Below, piece by piece: positions 16,878-25,224 of a stretch of 32,054 nt of DNA. A program made the position numbers and the translations under genes. Numbering within the stretch: position 1 is the stretch's first letter; every line of letters begins with the position of its first letter. Under the pieces are notes generated by a model. That model worked only from the letters and a program-made list of their open reading frames with translations. It did no database searches and had not been told where the DNA came from. The DNA lies in the NCBI GenBank assembly GCA_937895705.1, contig CALBKM010000012.1, positions 1 through 32,054 on the forward strand, given 5' to 3'. The DNA comes from an uncultured Clostridia bacterium (GTDB taxonomy: Bacteria; Bacillota; Clostridia; Lachnospirales; Lachnospiraceae).

Positions 16878-17384
16878 TCATACTGCCATATCTACATTGG
16901 CACCGAGGACGGCATCCAAATCTGCGGCTTTTTTGTTTTTGTCGTACTCGGAATCTCCGTATTTAATCAGGGTACGGGTGGTTCCGCCGGCTACATAAGA
17001 ACGTCCGCATTCCGGACATATTGCGGTTTTTAAGGAAACGGTAGCGGAGATAAGTTCGTTGCCGGGTTTGTTTCCTTCTCGTTTGGCGTTTGCAACGTGT
17101 TCTTTTTCATGGGACATAACAACGCCTGCGGAAGCTTCCGGAGCGATATGGCCCGGGGCTTTGAAAGAAACATTTCCTTCGTTCGAACCGTCCACGTATT
17201 TACGTTCCTTACAGGTTTGACATTCTCCCTTGGCTTCTGTTTTACCGAGAGTCTTGTCTTTTGTTTTATCAGAAAAAGTCAGACCGGAGGGAGTTTCGAG
17301 CTTTTCGGCAGCCCGGACACCCGGATAAGAAACAGCGGCGCCGGTGTATGCCGGAGTATTTGTTTGGGAAACGGAAAAGAACAT
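16878..17384 (-). CDS. Small SprA-related putative zinc metalloprotease
   Basis: 168 aa from ATG 17384. The frame also has an ATG at 17390, but AGGAGGT abuts that one (1 nt or less), while 17384 lies at the usual 6-7 nt. A flexible N-terminus (1-50) leads to a CxxC (C55, C58) followed by KERKYVDGSNEGNVSF, then SHEKEHV containing HExxH (H92, E93, H96), and a second CxxC, CPEC (C123, C126). This combination matches the SprA-related/putative metalloprotease family. No signal peptide or membrane segment is seen, so it should be cytoplasmic unless exported by a special route. It follows the PilZ gene after 37 bp on the same strand, so the two are probably co-transcribed. Activity and target are unknown. 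Confidence 0.72.
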   Translation of the reverse strand: MFFSVSQTNTPAYTGAAVSYPGVRAAEKLETPSGLTFSDKTKDKTLGKTEAKGECQTCKERKYVDGSNEGNVSFKAPGHIAPEASAGVVMSHEKEHVANAKREGNKPGNELISATVSLKTAICPECGRSYVAGGTTRTLIKYGDSEYDKNKKAADLDAVLGANVDMAV

Positions 17385-17421
17385 AAACATACCTCCTTTC
17401 GAACCGCATCGTTAAAAAAAA

Positions 17422-18096
17422 CTAACGTCTTTTTTTAGTGGCGGAATAGTTGCCTGTTTTGTAGGCACTGGTTTTGCCTTGTTGGCGCTCTCTTTGTTTT
17501 GCCATCAGGTAACTGGATAAATAAGCATTCGGTTCCACAAACTTGCAACCGTAGCTGTAGGTTCCCTTTTCTTCGTTAAGTTCCCGGCGGACAATGTTAG
17601 CCGAGAGAACGAGAGTTTTACGCTCCGTAAGAGGAATCGTCAGACGGATGGTTCTGGAAACCTCATATTCTTCTTTGCTTACAAAACCGAATCCGGATTC
17701 GCTGATGTCGCGCACCAAAACATTAAAGGACTGCGGACCGTTACTCTGGAAAACGGTAATGGCCATGGTTTCGCCCACATATACGCGGAAAGAGCCGCGA
17801 CGGTTATAAGGTTTTGATTCGCCTTCCAATATGAGGCGATAATAAGTTTCTCCTTTGATTTTTACAAGAGGGAGTTCGACTCCGTGCCAGGCATTTACAA
17901 CCTGGTCCTGTAAATACAGAAAATCAATCGAACAGTTGCCGCCGAAGCCCACAGTTCTTCCGTCCAGTAAAATCGGCTGGAGTAAAACATAGTCGGAATG
18001 GACTTGGGCAATGGTTGTGGCCAAATCTTTTGATTTTAAGCCTACGGTAACCACCAAGGTCACCGGATGCTGTTCTTCTAAGTCTGCAATCGTCAT
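17422..18096 (-). CDS. YcgR-like PilZ-domain protein
   Basis: 224 aa from ATG 18096, with a weak GAGGG site upstream. The N-terminal half (1-92) is a YcgR/YpfA-like flagellar-brake-type domain. The PilZ domain (about 97-195) carries both c-di-GMP-binding motifs: RxxxR in NRRGSFRVYV (R100, R104) and DxSxxG in RDISESGFGF (D130, S132, G135). The C-terminus is a basic Ser/Lys/Arg tail. In flagellated bacteria such proteins slow or stop the motor when c-di-GMP is high. A flagellar role fits the FliK-like gene in the window, but the direct partner in view is the HExxH gene downstream. No cyclase or phosphodiesterase is present here. Confidence 0.87.
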   Translation of the reverse strand: MTIADLEEQHPVTLVVTVGLKSKDLATTIAQVHSDYVLLQPILLDGRTVGFGGNCSIDFLYLQDQVVNAWHGVELPLVKIKGETYYRLILEGESKPYNRRGSFRVYVGETMAITVFQSNGPQSFNVLVRDISESGFGFVSKEEYEVSRTIRLTIPLTERKTLVLSANIVRRELNEEKGTYSYGCKFVEPNAYLSSYLMAKQRERQQGKTSAYKTGNYSATKKRR

Positions 18097-18150
18097 ATGT
18101 AAAAGCCCTCATACAAAATATAGCAAAAAATGTTAGTATCTGTCACAATA

Positions 18151-18179
18151 ATTATACTACATAGCGTGTATAGTTTCAA
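18151..18179 (-). promoter_or_regulatory. Strong promoter for the PilZ/HExxH unit
   Basis: On the minus strand TTGAAA (18179-18174), a 17-bp spacer and a perfect TATAAT (18156-18151), about 55 bp before the ATG at 18096. It is a sigma-A-type promoter, not the sigma-28 type expected for late flagellar genes. Confidence 0.7.
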
Positions 18180-18204
18180 GCTAAAATTGAATTAGCAAAT
18201 TTTA

Positions 18205-18233
18205 TTGTGTAAAAGAGAAGATTATGGTATACT
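18205..18233 (+). promoter_or_regulatory. Promoter for the LD-carboxypeptidase gene
   Basis: TTGTGT (18205-18210), a 17-bp spacer and TATACT (18228-18233) about 25 bp before the ATG at 18258. The -10 is good and the -35 is poor; it is arranged divergently with the PilZ promoter. Confidence 0.45.
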
Positions 18234-18257
18234 TTTTGAAAAGGAGAGTGAATTGGC

Positions 18258-19265
18258 ATGATTTTTCCGAAATGGATAGAAAAGGGAGATAAAATCGGTG
18301 TAACGGCATGTTCCGGAGGTAAAACATCACCGGTGGATATGATTCGGTTGGATAATGCCGCAAAACAGTTTGCGGTACGGGGATATAAAGTGACGGAAAC
18401 GACAGATGTACGCATGGAGGAAAAGGGAAGAAGTGCTCCGGCGCCGGTTCGTGCGGAACAATTACACAGTCTGGTGCAAAATCCCGATGTGACCTGGGTG
18501 ATACAGGCCTGCGGAGGAGATTATCTGGCAGAGATGCTTTCTTATACGGATTTTGAGGAGATTAGGAAACATCCGAAATGGTATCAGGGATATTCCGACC
18601 CTACCGGATTGCTATTTTCCGTTACGACCAATTGTGACATGGCGACGGTATATGCCGGCAATTACGGCGATTTCGGCATGGAGCAATGGCATCCCTGTCT
18701 GGAGGAAAATGTAGAGATTCTGGAAGGAAAGCTTACGTTGCAAAAGAGCTTTCCGCTGTATAAAGACGGTTTTGCGGAACGTATTACAGGATATGAAGAC
18801 TATCAGGTGGATACGCCGGTAAAATGGGAATGTGACGGAAATTCGGCGGAGTTGTCCGGACGGTTATTGGGTGGTTGCCTGGATGTGTTGTTAGACTTGG
18901 CGGGAACCAGGTTTGACCGGACGGCAGAATGGTGCGAGCGGTATAAAGAGGATGGGGTTTTATGGTATTTGGAGAGTTTTGCCCTCAGTGCGGAACGTCT
19001 GACCTGCGGGCTTTGGCGTTTAAAAGAGGCGGGCTGGTTCCGGCATGCCAAAGGATTTGTGTTCGGACGTCCGACGTTTTTTTCTTCCGATTATGAAATC
19101 GGTTACAAAGAGGCAGTGGAGTCTGTTTTGGGAGAGTTGAATTTGCCGATAGTGTACGAAGCGGATATCGGGCACAAGGCTCCGCGTATGACTATGATAA
19201 ACGGAGCAAAAGCAAAGATTAAGGTGGAGAACGGAAAGGGCGAGGTTTCTTTTCTGTTTGAATAA
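18258..19265 (+). CDS. S66-family LD-carboxypeptidase (LdcA/MccF type)
   Basis: 335 aa from ATG 18258 behind AAAAGGAGAG. The S66 catalytic set is visible: nucleophile Ser113 in QGYSDPT, Glu239 in WYLESFALS, and His306 in DIGHKAPR. Family members either trim the terminal D-Ala from tetrapeptide stems during murein recycling (LdcA) or cleave peptide-nucleotide antibiotics such as microcin C (MccF). No signal peptide is seen, so it acts in the cytoplasm. Length fits both branches. Pairing with an envelope-polymer synthase 29 bp downstream favours cell-wall recycling, but the MccF branch cannot be excluded from sequence alone. Confidence 0.85.
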   Translation: MIFPKWIEKGDKIGVTACSGGKTSPVDMIRLDNAAKQFAVRGYKVTETTDVRMEEKGRSAPAPVRAEQLHSLVQNPDVTWVIQACGGDYLAEMLSYTDFEEIRKHPKWYQGYSDPTGLLFSVTTNCDMATVYAGNYGDFGMEQWHPCLEENVEILEGKLTLQKSFPLYKDGFAERITGYEDYQVDTPVKWECDGNSAELSGRLLGGCLDVLLDLAGTRFDRTAEWCERYKEDGVLWYLESFALSAERLTCGLWRLKEAGWFRHAKGFVFGRPTFFSSDYEIGYKEAVESVLGELNLPIVYEADIGHKAPRMTMINGAKAKIKVENGKGEVSFLFE

Positions 19266-19294
19266 ACCGAAAGTGTAAAAGGGAAGTGAACGAA

Positions 19295-21322
19295 GTGGAG
19301 AGCGATAAGAAAATCGAATGGACCAGATGGTTGTACTTTCCTCTGTTGTGTGTGTTTTCGGAGGTTGTGTTACGGCTTTGTGTATATCGTGGTTTTCCCG
19401 AGGGGACAATTGTGTCGTTGGCGGCAGCCTTGATGTTCGGCTGTATATGGAACCTTTTGACCCTTTATTTTCCTGCGGTCATAAATCGGATTTTGTTTTA
19501 TTCGGGGGCAGTGATTGTGGCGGTATACGGTTGCGTCCAGCTGGTGTATTACACGGTATTCAGTCGTTTCTTTTCTTTCCGGCTTATGGTTGCGGTAGGA
19601 ACCGATGTGCTGGATTTTAAAGAGCAGATTATGCAGACCATCGGAATGCGATGGTACGGAATCGTTTTACTGTTTGCGCCGATGTTGCTTCGAATTGTAT
19701 TGGATATCGGGAAAATAGGGTTTCAAAAGCTACCGGGAAAGAAATTGTTGTGGGGGGCAGGAGGTGCCCTTTCATCGGTTGCATTGTTTCTTATTCTTGT
19801 TTTTGTGGGAGGGAACGAACCGTATTCCCCGCGAAATCTGTATTTTGAAGAGTGGGAAGCTTCCCTCGGAACACAGAAGCTGGGCTTTTTTGTTGCAGCG
19901 GGAAAGGACATAAAAAATGTTTTATTTGAGGGTGATGCGGACTCTTATGAGGATGTTTTGTTGGAAAGTAGGAATACTCCGACTCCGAAACCGACCGGAA
20001 TCATTCCTACGCCTGTGCCGACCCCGGTGGGACAGGAAGGAACGGGAGAAGACGAAGGATCCCGTGTAACACAGGCACCGACTCCGACCCCGGTATTATA
20101 CCACGAATTGTACGAATTTGCGGAATTGGCGGAACAGGAGGAGAAGGAAGCGATTCGAAATCTACATACGTATTTTGCGGGGCAGGAGGCCACCTCATAC
20201 AATGAATATACCGGAATGTTTGAGGGCTATAATCTGATTATGATAACTGCGGAGGGATTTTCACCATGGGCGGTAGATAAGGAAATAACGCCTACGTTGT
20301 ACCGGCTGACAAACAGCGGGTTTGTGTTTGAAAACTTTTATACGCCGTTGTGGTACACGAGTACCAGTGACGGGGAATATGTGGCTTGCACCGGTTTGAT
20401 ACCGGACGGAAGTAACAGTATGACAAGGTCTGCGGAAAATGATATGCGGTTTGCGTTCGGACACCGGTTTGCGAAGGAAGGATACAAGACACTGGCTTAT
20501 CACAATCATTCCTACAAATACTACAAGAGACATCTCAGTCACCCGAATATGGGCTATACCTATAAAGGAATCGGAAACGGTTTGGAACTTCCGAGTAATT
20601 GCTGGCCTCGTTCCGATTATGAGATGATGCAGGCCACGGTTCCGGAGTATATCGGGGAAGAACCGTTCCATGTGTATTACATGACGGTAAGCGGACATAT
20701 GACTTATACATTTATGGATAATTCAATGGCCACCCGGAATCGGAATGTTGTGAAGGATTTGCCGTATTCGGATAACGCAAAGGCGTACATTGCATGTAAT
20801 TACGAGTTGGAAAAGGCATTGACGTATTTGGTCGAGGAATTGGAGAAGGCCGGAATTGCGGACCGCACGGTGATTGCGCTTTCTGCGGACCATTATCCGT
20901 ACGGTCTGGACAAACTATATATTGACGAGCTGCAAGGAAGGGAAGTAGAGGAATATTTTGAACTGTATAAGAACCATTTTATTTTGTGGTGTGCGGGAAT
21001 GGAAGAAACCGTCCGGGTGGAGAAATATTGTTCCAGTCTTGACATAGCCCCTACCCTGGCCAATTTATTCGGTCTTCCGTATGATTCCAGATTGTATGTG
21101 GGAAAGGACATTTTGTCCGAAGGGGAAGGTCTTGTTATCTTCGATAATAAGAGTTTTATGACGGACCGGGCTTCCTATAATACCGTGACAAGAGAAGTGA
21201 TTTCTTTGGATGGGGGTACGGTGTCGAAGGAGTATATCGATGATAAAATACTGGAAGTGAAACAAAAGTTTGCCGCATCAAAGGGAATTTTGGTAAACGA
21301 CTATTATTCGTATTTGCCGTAA
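19295..21322 (+). CDS. LTA-synthase-like membrane sulfatase-fold enzyme
   Basis: 675 aa from GTG 19295, chosen over GTG 19286 because the GGGA site lies only 2 nt from the latter. About five membrane segments (to about residue 175) are followed by an extracellular Thr/Pro-rich stalk (about 228-268, TPTPKPT and APTPTPV), then an alkaline-phosphatase/sulfatase fold. Metal and catalytic residues seen are Glu320 in MITAEG, nucleophile Thr357 in YTSTSDGEY, and the Asp-His pair in SADHYPYG. LtaS-type enzymes transfer glycerol-phosphate from phosphatidylglycerol to build lipoteichoic acid or to modify other glycans. The linker in known LtaS is shorter and not Pro-rich, so substrate identity is open. 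It probably shares a transcript with the upstream S66 peptidase. Confidence 0.85.
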   Translation: MESDKKIEWTRWLYFPLLCVFSEVVLRLCVYRGFPEGTIVSLAAALMFGCIWNLLTLYFPAVINRILFYSGAVIVAVYGCVQLVYYTVFSRFFSFRLMVAVGTDVLDFKEQIMQTIGMRWYGIVLLFAPMLLRIVLDIGKIGFQKLPGKKLLWGAGGALSSVALFLILVFVGGNEPYSPRNLYFEEWEASLGTQKLGFFVAAGKDIKNVLFEGDADSYEDVLLESRNTPTPKPTGIIPTPVPTPVGQEGTGEDEGSRVTQAPTPTPVLYHELYEFAELAEQEEKEAIRNLHTYFAGQEATSYNEYTGMFEGYNLIMITAEGFSPWAVDKEITPTLYRLTNSGFVFENFYTPLWYTSTSDGEYVACTGLIPDGSNSMTRSAENDMRFAFGHRFAKEGYKTLAYHNHSYKYYKRHLSHPNMGYTYKGIGNGLELPSNCWPRSDYEMMQATVPEYIGEEPFHVYYMTVSGHMTYTFMDNSMATRNRNVVKDLPYSDNAKAYIACNYELEKALTYLVEELEKAGIADRTVIALSADHYPYGLDKLYIDELQGREVEEYFELYKNHFILWCAGMEETVRVEKYCSSLDIAPTLANLFGLPYDSRLYVGKDILSEGEGLVIFDNKSFMTDRASYNTVTREVISLDGGTVSKEYIDDKILEVKQKFAASKGILVNDYYSYLP

Positions 21323-21374
21323 TCCGGTTGTAAGGGAGCGGTACAGAAAGGAAAAGAGTTTTGAGAAAATGTGC

Positions 21375-21403
21375 TTGTCATTTTAGAGCGGAAACGGTAT
21401 ACT
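21375..21403 (+). promoter_or_regulatory. Promoter for the small PilZ gene
   Basis: TTGTCA (21375-21380), a 17-bp spacer and TATACT (21398-21403), leader about 45 nt. The promoter makes the small PilZ gene independent of the LTA-synthase-like gene upstream. Confidence 0.65.
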
Positions 21404-21453
21404 GTAAATAGTGGGAGTGCGGTAAACGGTTTATACGGAAGAAGGAGGCTGTC

Positions 21454-21801
21454 ATGGAAGAAAAGAGAAGAAATAAGCGTTTAAAAATATCCTTGGAGTT
21501 AAGTGTGTCCTCTTTGTTTAAGCAGGATAATGTAATGGTTGATGTAAAGGAAGCTCCGATTGTGGTGACCGATATTTCAAAGGGAGGAATCCGGTTTGAA
21601 AGCGAGAGCGTTTTGCCGATCGGATATTATTTTAATGCAAAGCTGGAATTAGGGTCCAAGGATTCCGTGTTGTATACGGTGGTGAAGATTATCCGCAGTG
21701 CGGAAGGGGAGAACGGACAGATTGTGTACGGATGTGAATTTGTCGGTCTTGCTCCGGTGTTGGGATACATTTTTGATGAATACGAAGAGAAGATGAAATA
21801 G
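21454..21801 (+). CDS. Minimal PilZ-domain protein
   Basis: 115 aa from ATG 21454 behind AAGGAGG. It is a single PilZ domain: RxxxR at the very N-terminus (R5-R9 in KRRNKR) and DxSxxG in VTDISKGGIRF (D40, S42, G45), followed by the beta-barrel strands and a short acidic C-terminal helix. Both c-di-GMP-binding motifs are intact. Unlike the other PilZ protein in the window it has no YcgR-type N-terminal domain, so it would act as a stand-alone adaptor on an unknown partner. It follows an envelope-polymer enzyme but has its own promoter. Confidence 0.85.
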   Translation: MEEKRRNKRLKISLELSVSSLFKQDNVMVDVKEAPIVVTDISKGGIRFESESVLPIGYYFNAKLELGSKDSVLYTVVKIIRSAEGENGQIVYGCEFVGLAPVLGYIFDEYEEKMK

Positions 21802-21825
21802 TCCGCAAAGGAATTTTGATAATGA

Positions 21826-21855
21826 AAAGAAGCAGATCGTAAGACCTGCTTCTTT
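21826..21855 (-). terminator. Terminator between the small PilZ gene and the cold-shock gene
   Basis: AAAGAAGCAG (21826-21835) pairs with CTGCTTCTTT (21846-21855). On the minus strand the stem runs straight into TTTTCATT, so it best serves the cold-shock gene; on the plus strand the T-run is weak but it may also end the PilZ transcript. Confidence 0.7.
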
Positions 21856-21874
21856 GCTGTTCCAGGATTATGAA

Positions 21875-22072
21875 TTATAACTTCGTAACGTTTGCAGCCT
21901 GCGGACCCTTTTCACCGGTCACTACTTCAAACTCTACCTTGTCGCCTTCGTCAAGGACTTTAAATCCGTCCATGTTCAATGCGGAATAATGTACGAATAC
22001 ATCGGTTCCGTTCTCATCGGAAATAAAGCCAAACCCCTTTTTTGCGTTGAACCACTTTACTGTGCCGTTCAT
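21875..22072 (-). CDS. cspA: Cold-shock protein
   Basis: 65 aa from ATG 22072 behind GGAGGA. A five-stranded OB-fold RNA chaperone with both nucleic-acid-binding motifs: KGFGFI (RNP1, residues 12-17) and VFVHYSAL (RNP2, about 25-32). It binds single-stranded RNA/DNA and keeps mRNA open at low temperature or in growth transitions. It has the standard bacterial length. Leader about 50 nt (see the promoter entry). Confidence 0.97.
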   Translation of the reverse strand: MNGTVKWFNAKKGFGFISDENGTDVFVHYSALNMDGFKVLDEGDKVEFEVVTGEKGPQAANVTKL

Positions 22073-22129
22073 CTTATGTTCCTCCGAAACTAAAAATTAT
22101 AAATGGGCCGTATGAAACGGTCTAAATTT

Positions 22130-22158
22130 AAGATAGCACAAATTTATAAAAATGTCAA
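22130..22158 (-). promoter_or_regulatory. Promoter for the cold-shock gene
   Basis: On the minus strand a perfect TTGACA (22158-22153), a 17-bp spacer and TATCTT (22135-22130). The A/U-rich leader of about 50 nt holds a small CCGT-TTCAT-ACGG hairpin before the ribosome site; it is shorter than the E. coli cspA thermo-leader. Confidence 0.65.
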
Positions 22159-22236
22159 TGACGACGAGGATTTTTATGGATTTTTTGTGAACGATGTGGT
22201 AAGATAATCAAAAAGGAATAAGGAGATTCGGGTAAA

Positions 22237-25179
22237 ATGAGTAATGTGATTAAAAATACAGAAACCTTGAAAAAATTGTCGGCGTATGAGGTCGTTTCGG
22301 AGGAAAATTTGCCGGATATTTCCGGCTACGGTATTGTACTTCGTCATAAGAAATCGGGGGCCAGAGTTGCGGTAATTTCCTGTGATGACAATAACAAAGT
22401 ATTTTCCGTGGGGTTTCGTACTCCGCCGGAAGATTCCACCGGTGTGGCGCATATTTTAGAGCATTCCGTGCTGTGCGGTTCGGAGCGCTTTCCGGTGAAG
22501 GATCCGTTTGTGGAACTGGCAAAGGGGTCTTTGAATACGTTCTTAAATGCAATGACATATCCGGATAAGACCATTTATCCGGTGGCAAGCTGTAACGATA
22601 AGGATTTTGCAAATTTGATGGAAGTGTACATGGATGCGGTATTCTTTCCGAATATTCACCATGAAAAGAACATTTTTCTGCAGGAAGGCTGGCATTACGA
22701 GCTGGAAAGTGTTGATGGGGAGCTTTCGTATAACGGTGTCGTGTACAGCGAGATGAAGGGTGCCTTTTCCAGTCCGGATGAGGTACTGTTCTCCGAGATT
22801 CAGCAGGCCTTATACCCGGATACGGCCTACGGCGTGGAATCCGGCGGTGACCCGGACCATATTCCGGAGCTTACCTACGAGCAGTTTTTGGAGTTCCATA
22901 AGCGTTATTACCATCCGGTGAACAGTTACATTTATCTGTACGGTGATATGGATGTGGCGGAGCGTCTCGTTTGGATGGATCGTGAGTATCTGAGCCGGTT
23001 TGAAGAGATTTCGCTGGACTCCTCCTTAAAGATTCAGACGCCTTTTGATGCAAAGAAAACCGTAGAGAAGTACTATTCCGTCAATAATGAGGAGGAAGCA
23101 AAAGATGCCGCTTATTACGCCTACGGCGTGACGTTTACGGGAGAGAAGGATGTGGTATTGGAGACCGCGGTTTCCATGTTATGCTCCGCATTAATCAATA
23201 AGCCCGGGACCCCGCTGAAACTGGCTCTTACGGAGGCCGGAATCGGAGAGGATTGTTACGCTGATTTTATGGATGTGGCAGCACAGCCGTTTTTGGCAAT
23301 TATCGCGAAGAATGCGGCAGAGGATAAGGGAGAAGAATTCCTGCGCGTGGTAACGGAAACTTTGGAGCAGTGCGCCAAGGAAGGTGTGCCGAAAAAGTCT
23401 TTATATGCCGCCTTAAACAGTATGGAGTTTTCCTTAAGAGAAGGAGATTCGGGAAATTATCCGAAGGGGCTTCGCTATTGTCAGATGATGTTGGGAACCT
23501 GGCTGTACGATGACGGCAGTGTATTTGATAATTTGTATTGGACACCGATGTTTGATAAGCTTCGTGAACTGATTGAGACGGACTATTTTGAAACGTTAAT
23601 CCGAAAGTATTTGCTTGATAATACCCACGGGGTATGTTTAAAGCTGTTACCGAAAGTGGGCCTGTTGGCGGAAAAGGAAGAGACGCTTGCTAAGAAATTG
23701 GCGGAGTACAAGGATTCTTTGTCAAAGGAGGAAGCGGAGGCTTTGGTTGCCCAGACAAAGGCATTAAAAGAGTATCAGAGCGAGCCGTCGAAGCCGGAGG
23801 ATTTGGTAAAGATTCCGCAGCTGACCAGAGAGGATATCAGGAAGGAAGCGGACCCGCTTGTAAACGAAGTAAAAGAGATTGCGGGGATTACGACGCTTCA
23901 TCAGGAGTTGTTTACCGCAGGAATCGCCTATGTAAAGCTTTTATTTGATATGAAGAAGGTTCCGGCGGAGTTGCTTTACTATGCAGGAATCCTGGCAGAT
24001 GTATTCGGACGTATGGATACGAAAAAGCACAGTTATCTTGATTTGAATAATGAAATCAGCATCAATACCGGCGGCATTTCCGTCAGTACCATGATTTCTT
24101 CCAAGTACGATGATTTGAAGGAGTATCGTGTATTCTTTCTTGCGGAAGGTAAGACCTTGTACGGTAAGATTCCGGAATTGTTTGCCTATATGAAGGAATT
24201 GCTGACGGAGACAGTATATGAGAACCCGTCCCGTCTTCGTGAAATATTGCTGGAGCGTAAGAGCGGACTGGAAAGCCGGTACACCGATATGGCGCAGGGT
24301 GCGGCGGTAAAGCGTGCCTCCTCCTATTTTTCCGAGGTGGGTGTTGCCATGGAGCTTCTGGACGGTATTGCGTACTATGAGTTTATTTCCGACCTGTTGG
24401 ATAATTTTGAAAGCCGTAAGGAATTGCTGGTACAAAAGCTTACGGAGGTGTATGAATGCATCTTTGCAAAAGAGGTGATGATGCTTAGTGTAACCGCCGA
24501 TGCGGAAGGATATGAGCTGGTAAAAGCACAGGCGGCGGAATTGTTTACAGCATTTGCACCGGAGGCAAAGGGAAGCTGCATGAAGCTTGTACCGGAGAAG
24601 AAGAACGAAGGATTTATTACTCCGGGGCAGGTACAGTATGTATGTTGCGCGGGTAATTTCCGCGATGCGGGATTTGATTATACCGGAGCGTATGAGGTGC
24701 TTCGTACTGCTATGAGTTACGGATATCTTTGGAATCAGGTCAGAGTATTGGGCGGCGCTTACGGTGCGGCACTGATGGCATTGGAAAACGGACGCATGGC
24801 CTTTTATTCCTGGAGAGACCCGCATCTGACCAGAACCATGCAAGTGTATGCGGATGCGGTGGAGTATATTGCAAGGTTTGAGGCGGATGAGGCAGAGATG
24901 ACCAAATATGTCATCGGTACCATGAGTAACGTAGATATGCCGCGAAATCCGCGTATGGAAGGAGAGCGCGGTATGACCGCATATCTGACCGGGCGTACCT
25001 TTGAATCCGTACAAAAGCAAAGAGATGAGATTTTAAACATCACGGTGGAAGATGTACGCGGACTGGCAGCGGGTGTGAAGGCAATGCTTTCCCAAAAATG
25101 CTGTTGTACGGTGGGCTCCGAGAAGAAGGTCAGAGAGGATGCGTCCCACTTTATGACGGTGCGGGATTTGTTAAAGTAA
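22237..25179 (+). CDS. M16C presequence-protease-like zinc peptidase
   Basis: 980 aa from ATG 22237 with AAGGAG 10-12 nt upstream. An inverted zinc motif HxxEH (AHILEHSVLCGS; H72, E75, H76) and a downstream Glu in VVYSEMKGAFSSP form the active site. Two M16 halves are joined by a long charged helical linker (about 470-530), giving the clamshell seen in mitochondrial/plastid PreP and bacterial homologues of about 970-1,000 aa. Such enzymes digest short unstructured peptides, such as leader or signal peptides, inside the chamber. No signal sequence is seen, so it should be cytoplasmic. It is followed by era after 45 bp. The peptide substrates in bacteria are unknown. Confidence 0.93.
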   Translation: MSNVIKNTETLKKLSAYEVVSEENLPDISGYGIVLRHKKSGARVAVISCDDNNKVFSVGFRTPPEDSTGVAHILEHSVLCGSERFPVKDPFVELAKGSLNTFLNAMTYPDKTIYPVASCNDKDFANLMEVYMDAVFFPNIHHEKNIFLQEGWHYELESVDGELSYNGVVYSEMKGAFSSPDEVLFSEIQQALYPDTAYGVESGGDPDHIPELTYEQFLEFHKRYYHPVNSYIYLYGDMDVAERLVWMDREYLSRFEEISLDSSLKIQTPFDAKKTVEKYYSVNNEEEAKDAAYYAYGVTFTGEKDVVLETAVSMLCSALINKPGTPLKLALTEAGIGEDCYADFMDVAAQPFLAIIAKNAAEDKGEEFLRVVTETLEQCAKEGVPKKSLYAALNSMEFSLREGDSGNYPKGLRYCQMMLGTWLYDDGSVFDNLYWTPMFDKLRELIETDYFETLIRKYLLDNTHGVCLKLLPKVGLLAEKEETLAKKLAEYKDSLSKEEAEALVAQTKALKEYQSEPSKPEDLVKIPQLTREDIRKEADPLVNEVKEIAGITTLHQELFTAGIAYVKLLFDMKKVPAELLYYAGILADVFGRMDTKKHSYLDLNNEISINTGGISVSTMISSKYDDLKEYRVFFLAEGKTLYGKIPELFAYMKELLTETVYENPSRLREILLERKSGLESRYTDMAQGAAVKRASSYFSEVGVAMELLDGIAYYEFISDLLDNFESRKELLVQKLTEVYECIFAKEVMMLSVTADAEGYELVKAQAAELFTAFAPEAKGSCMKLVPEKKNEGFITPGQVQYVCCAGNFRDAGFDYTGAYEVLRTAMSYGYLWNQVRVLGGAYGAALMALENGRMAFYSWRDPHLTRTMQVYADAVEYIARFEADEAEMTKYVIGTMSNVDMPRNPRMEGERGMTAYLTGRTFESVQKQRDEILNITVEDVRGLAAGVKAMLSQKCCCTVGSEKKVREDASHFMTVRDLLK

Positions 25180-25224
25180 GAAGAGGATAAGCAACCGTGA
25201 AAAGAGCGTTTGCAAGGAGAAACT

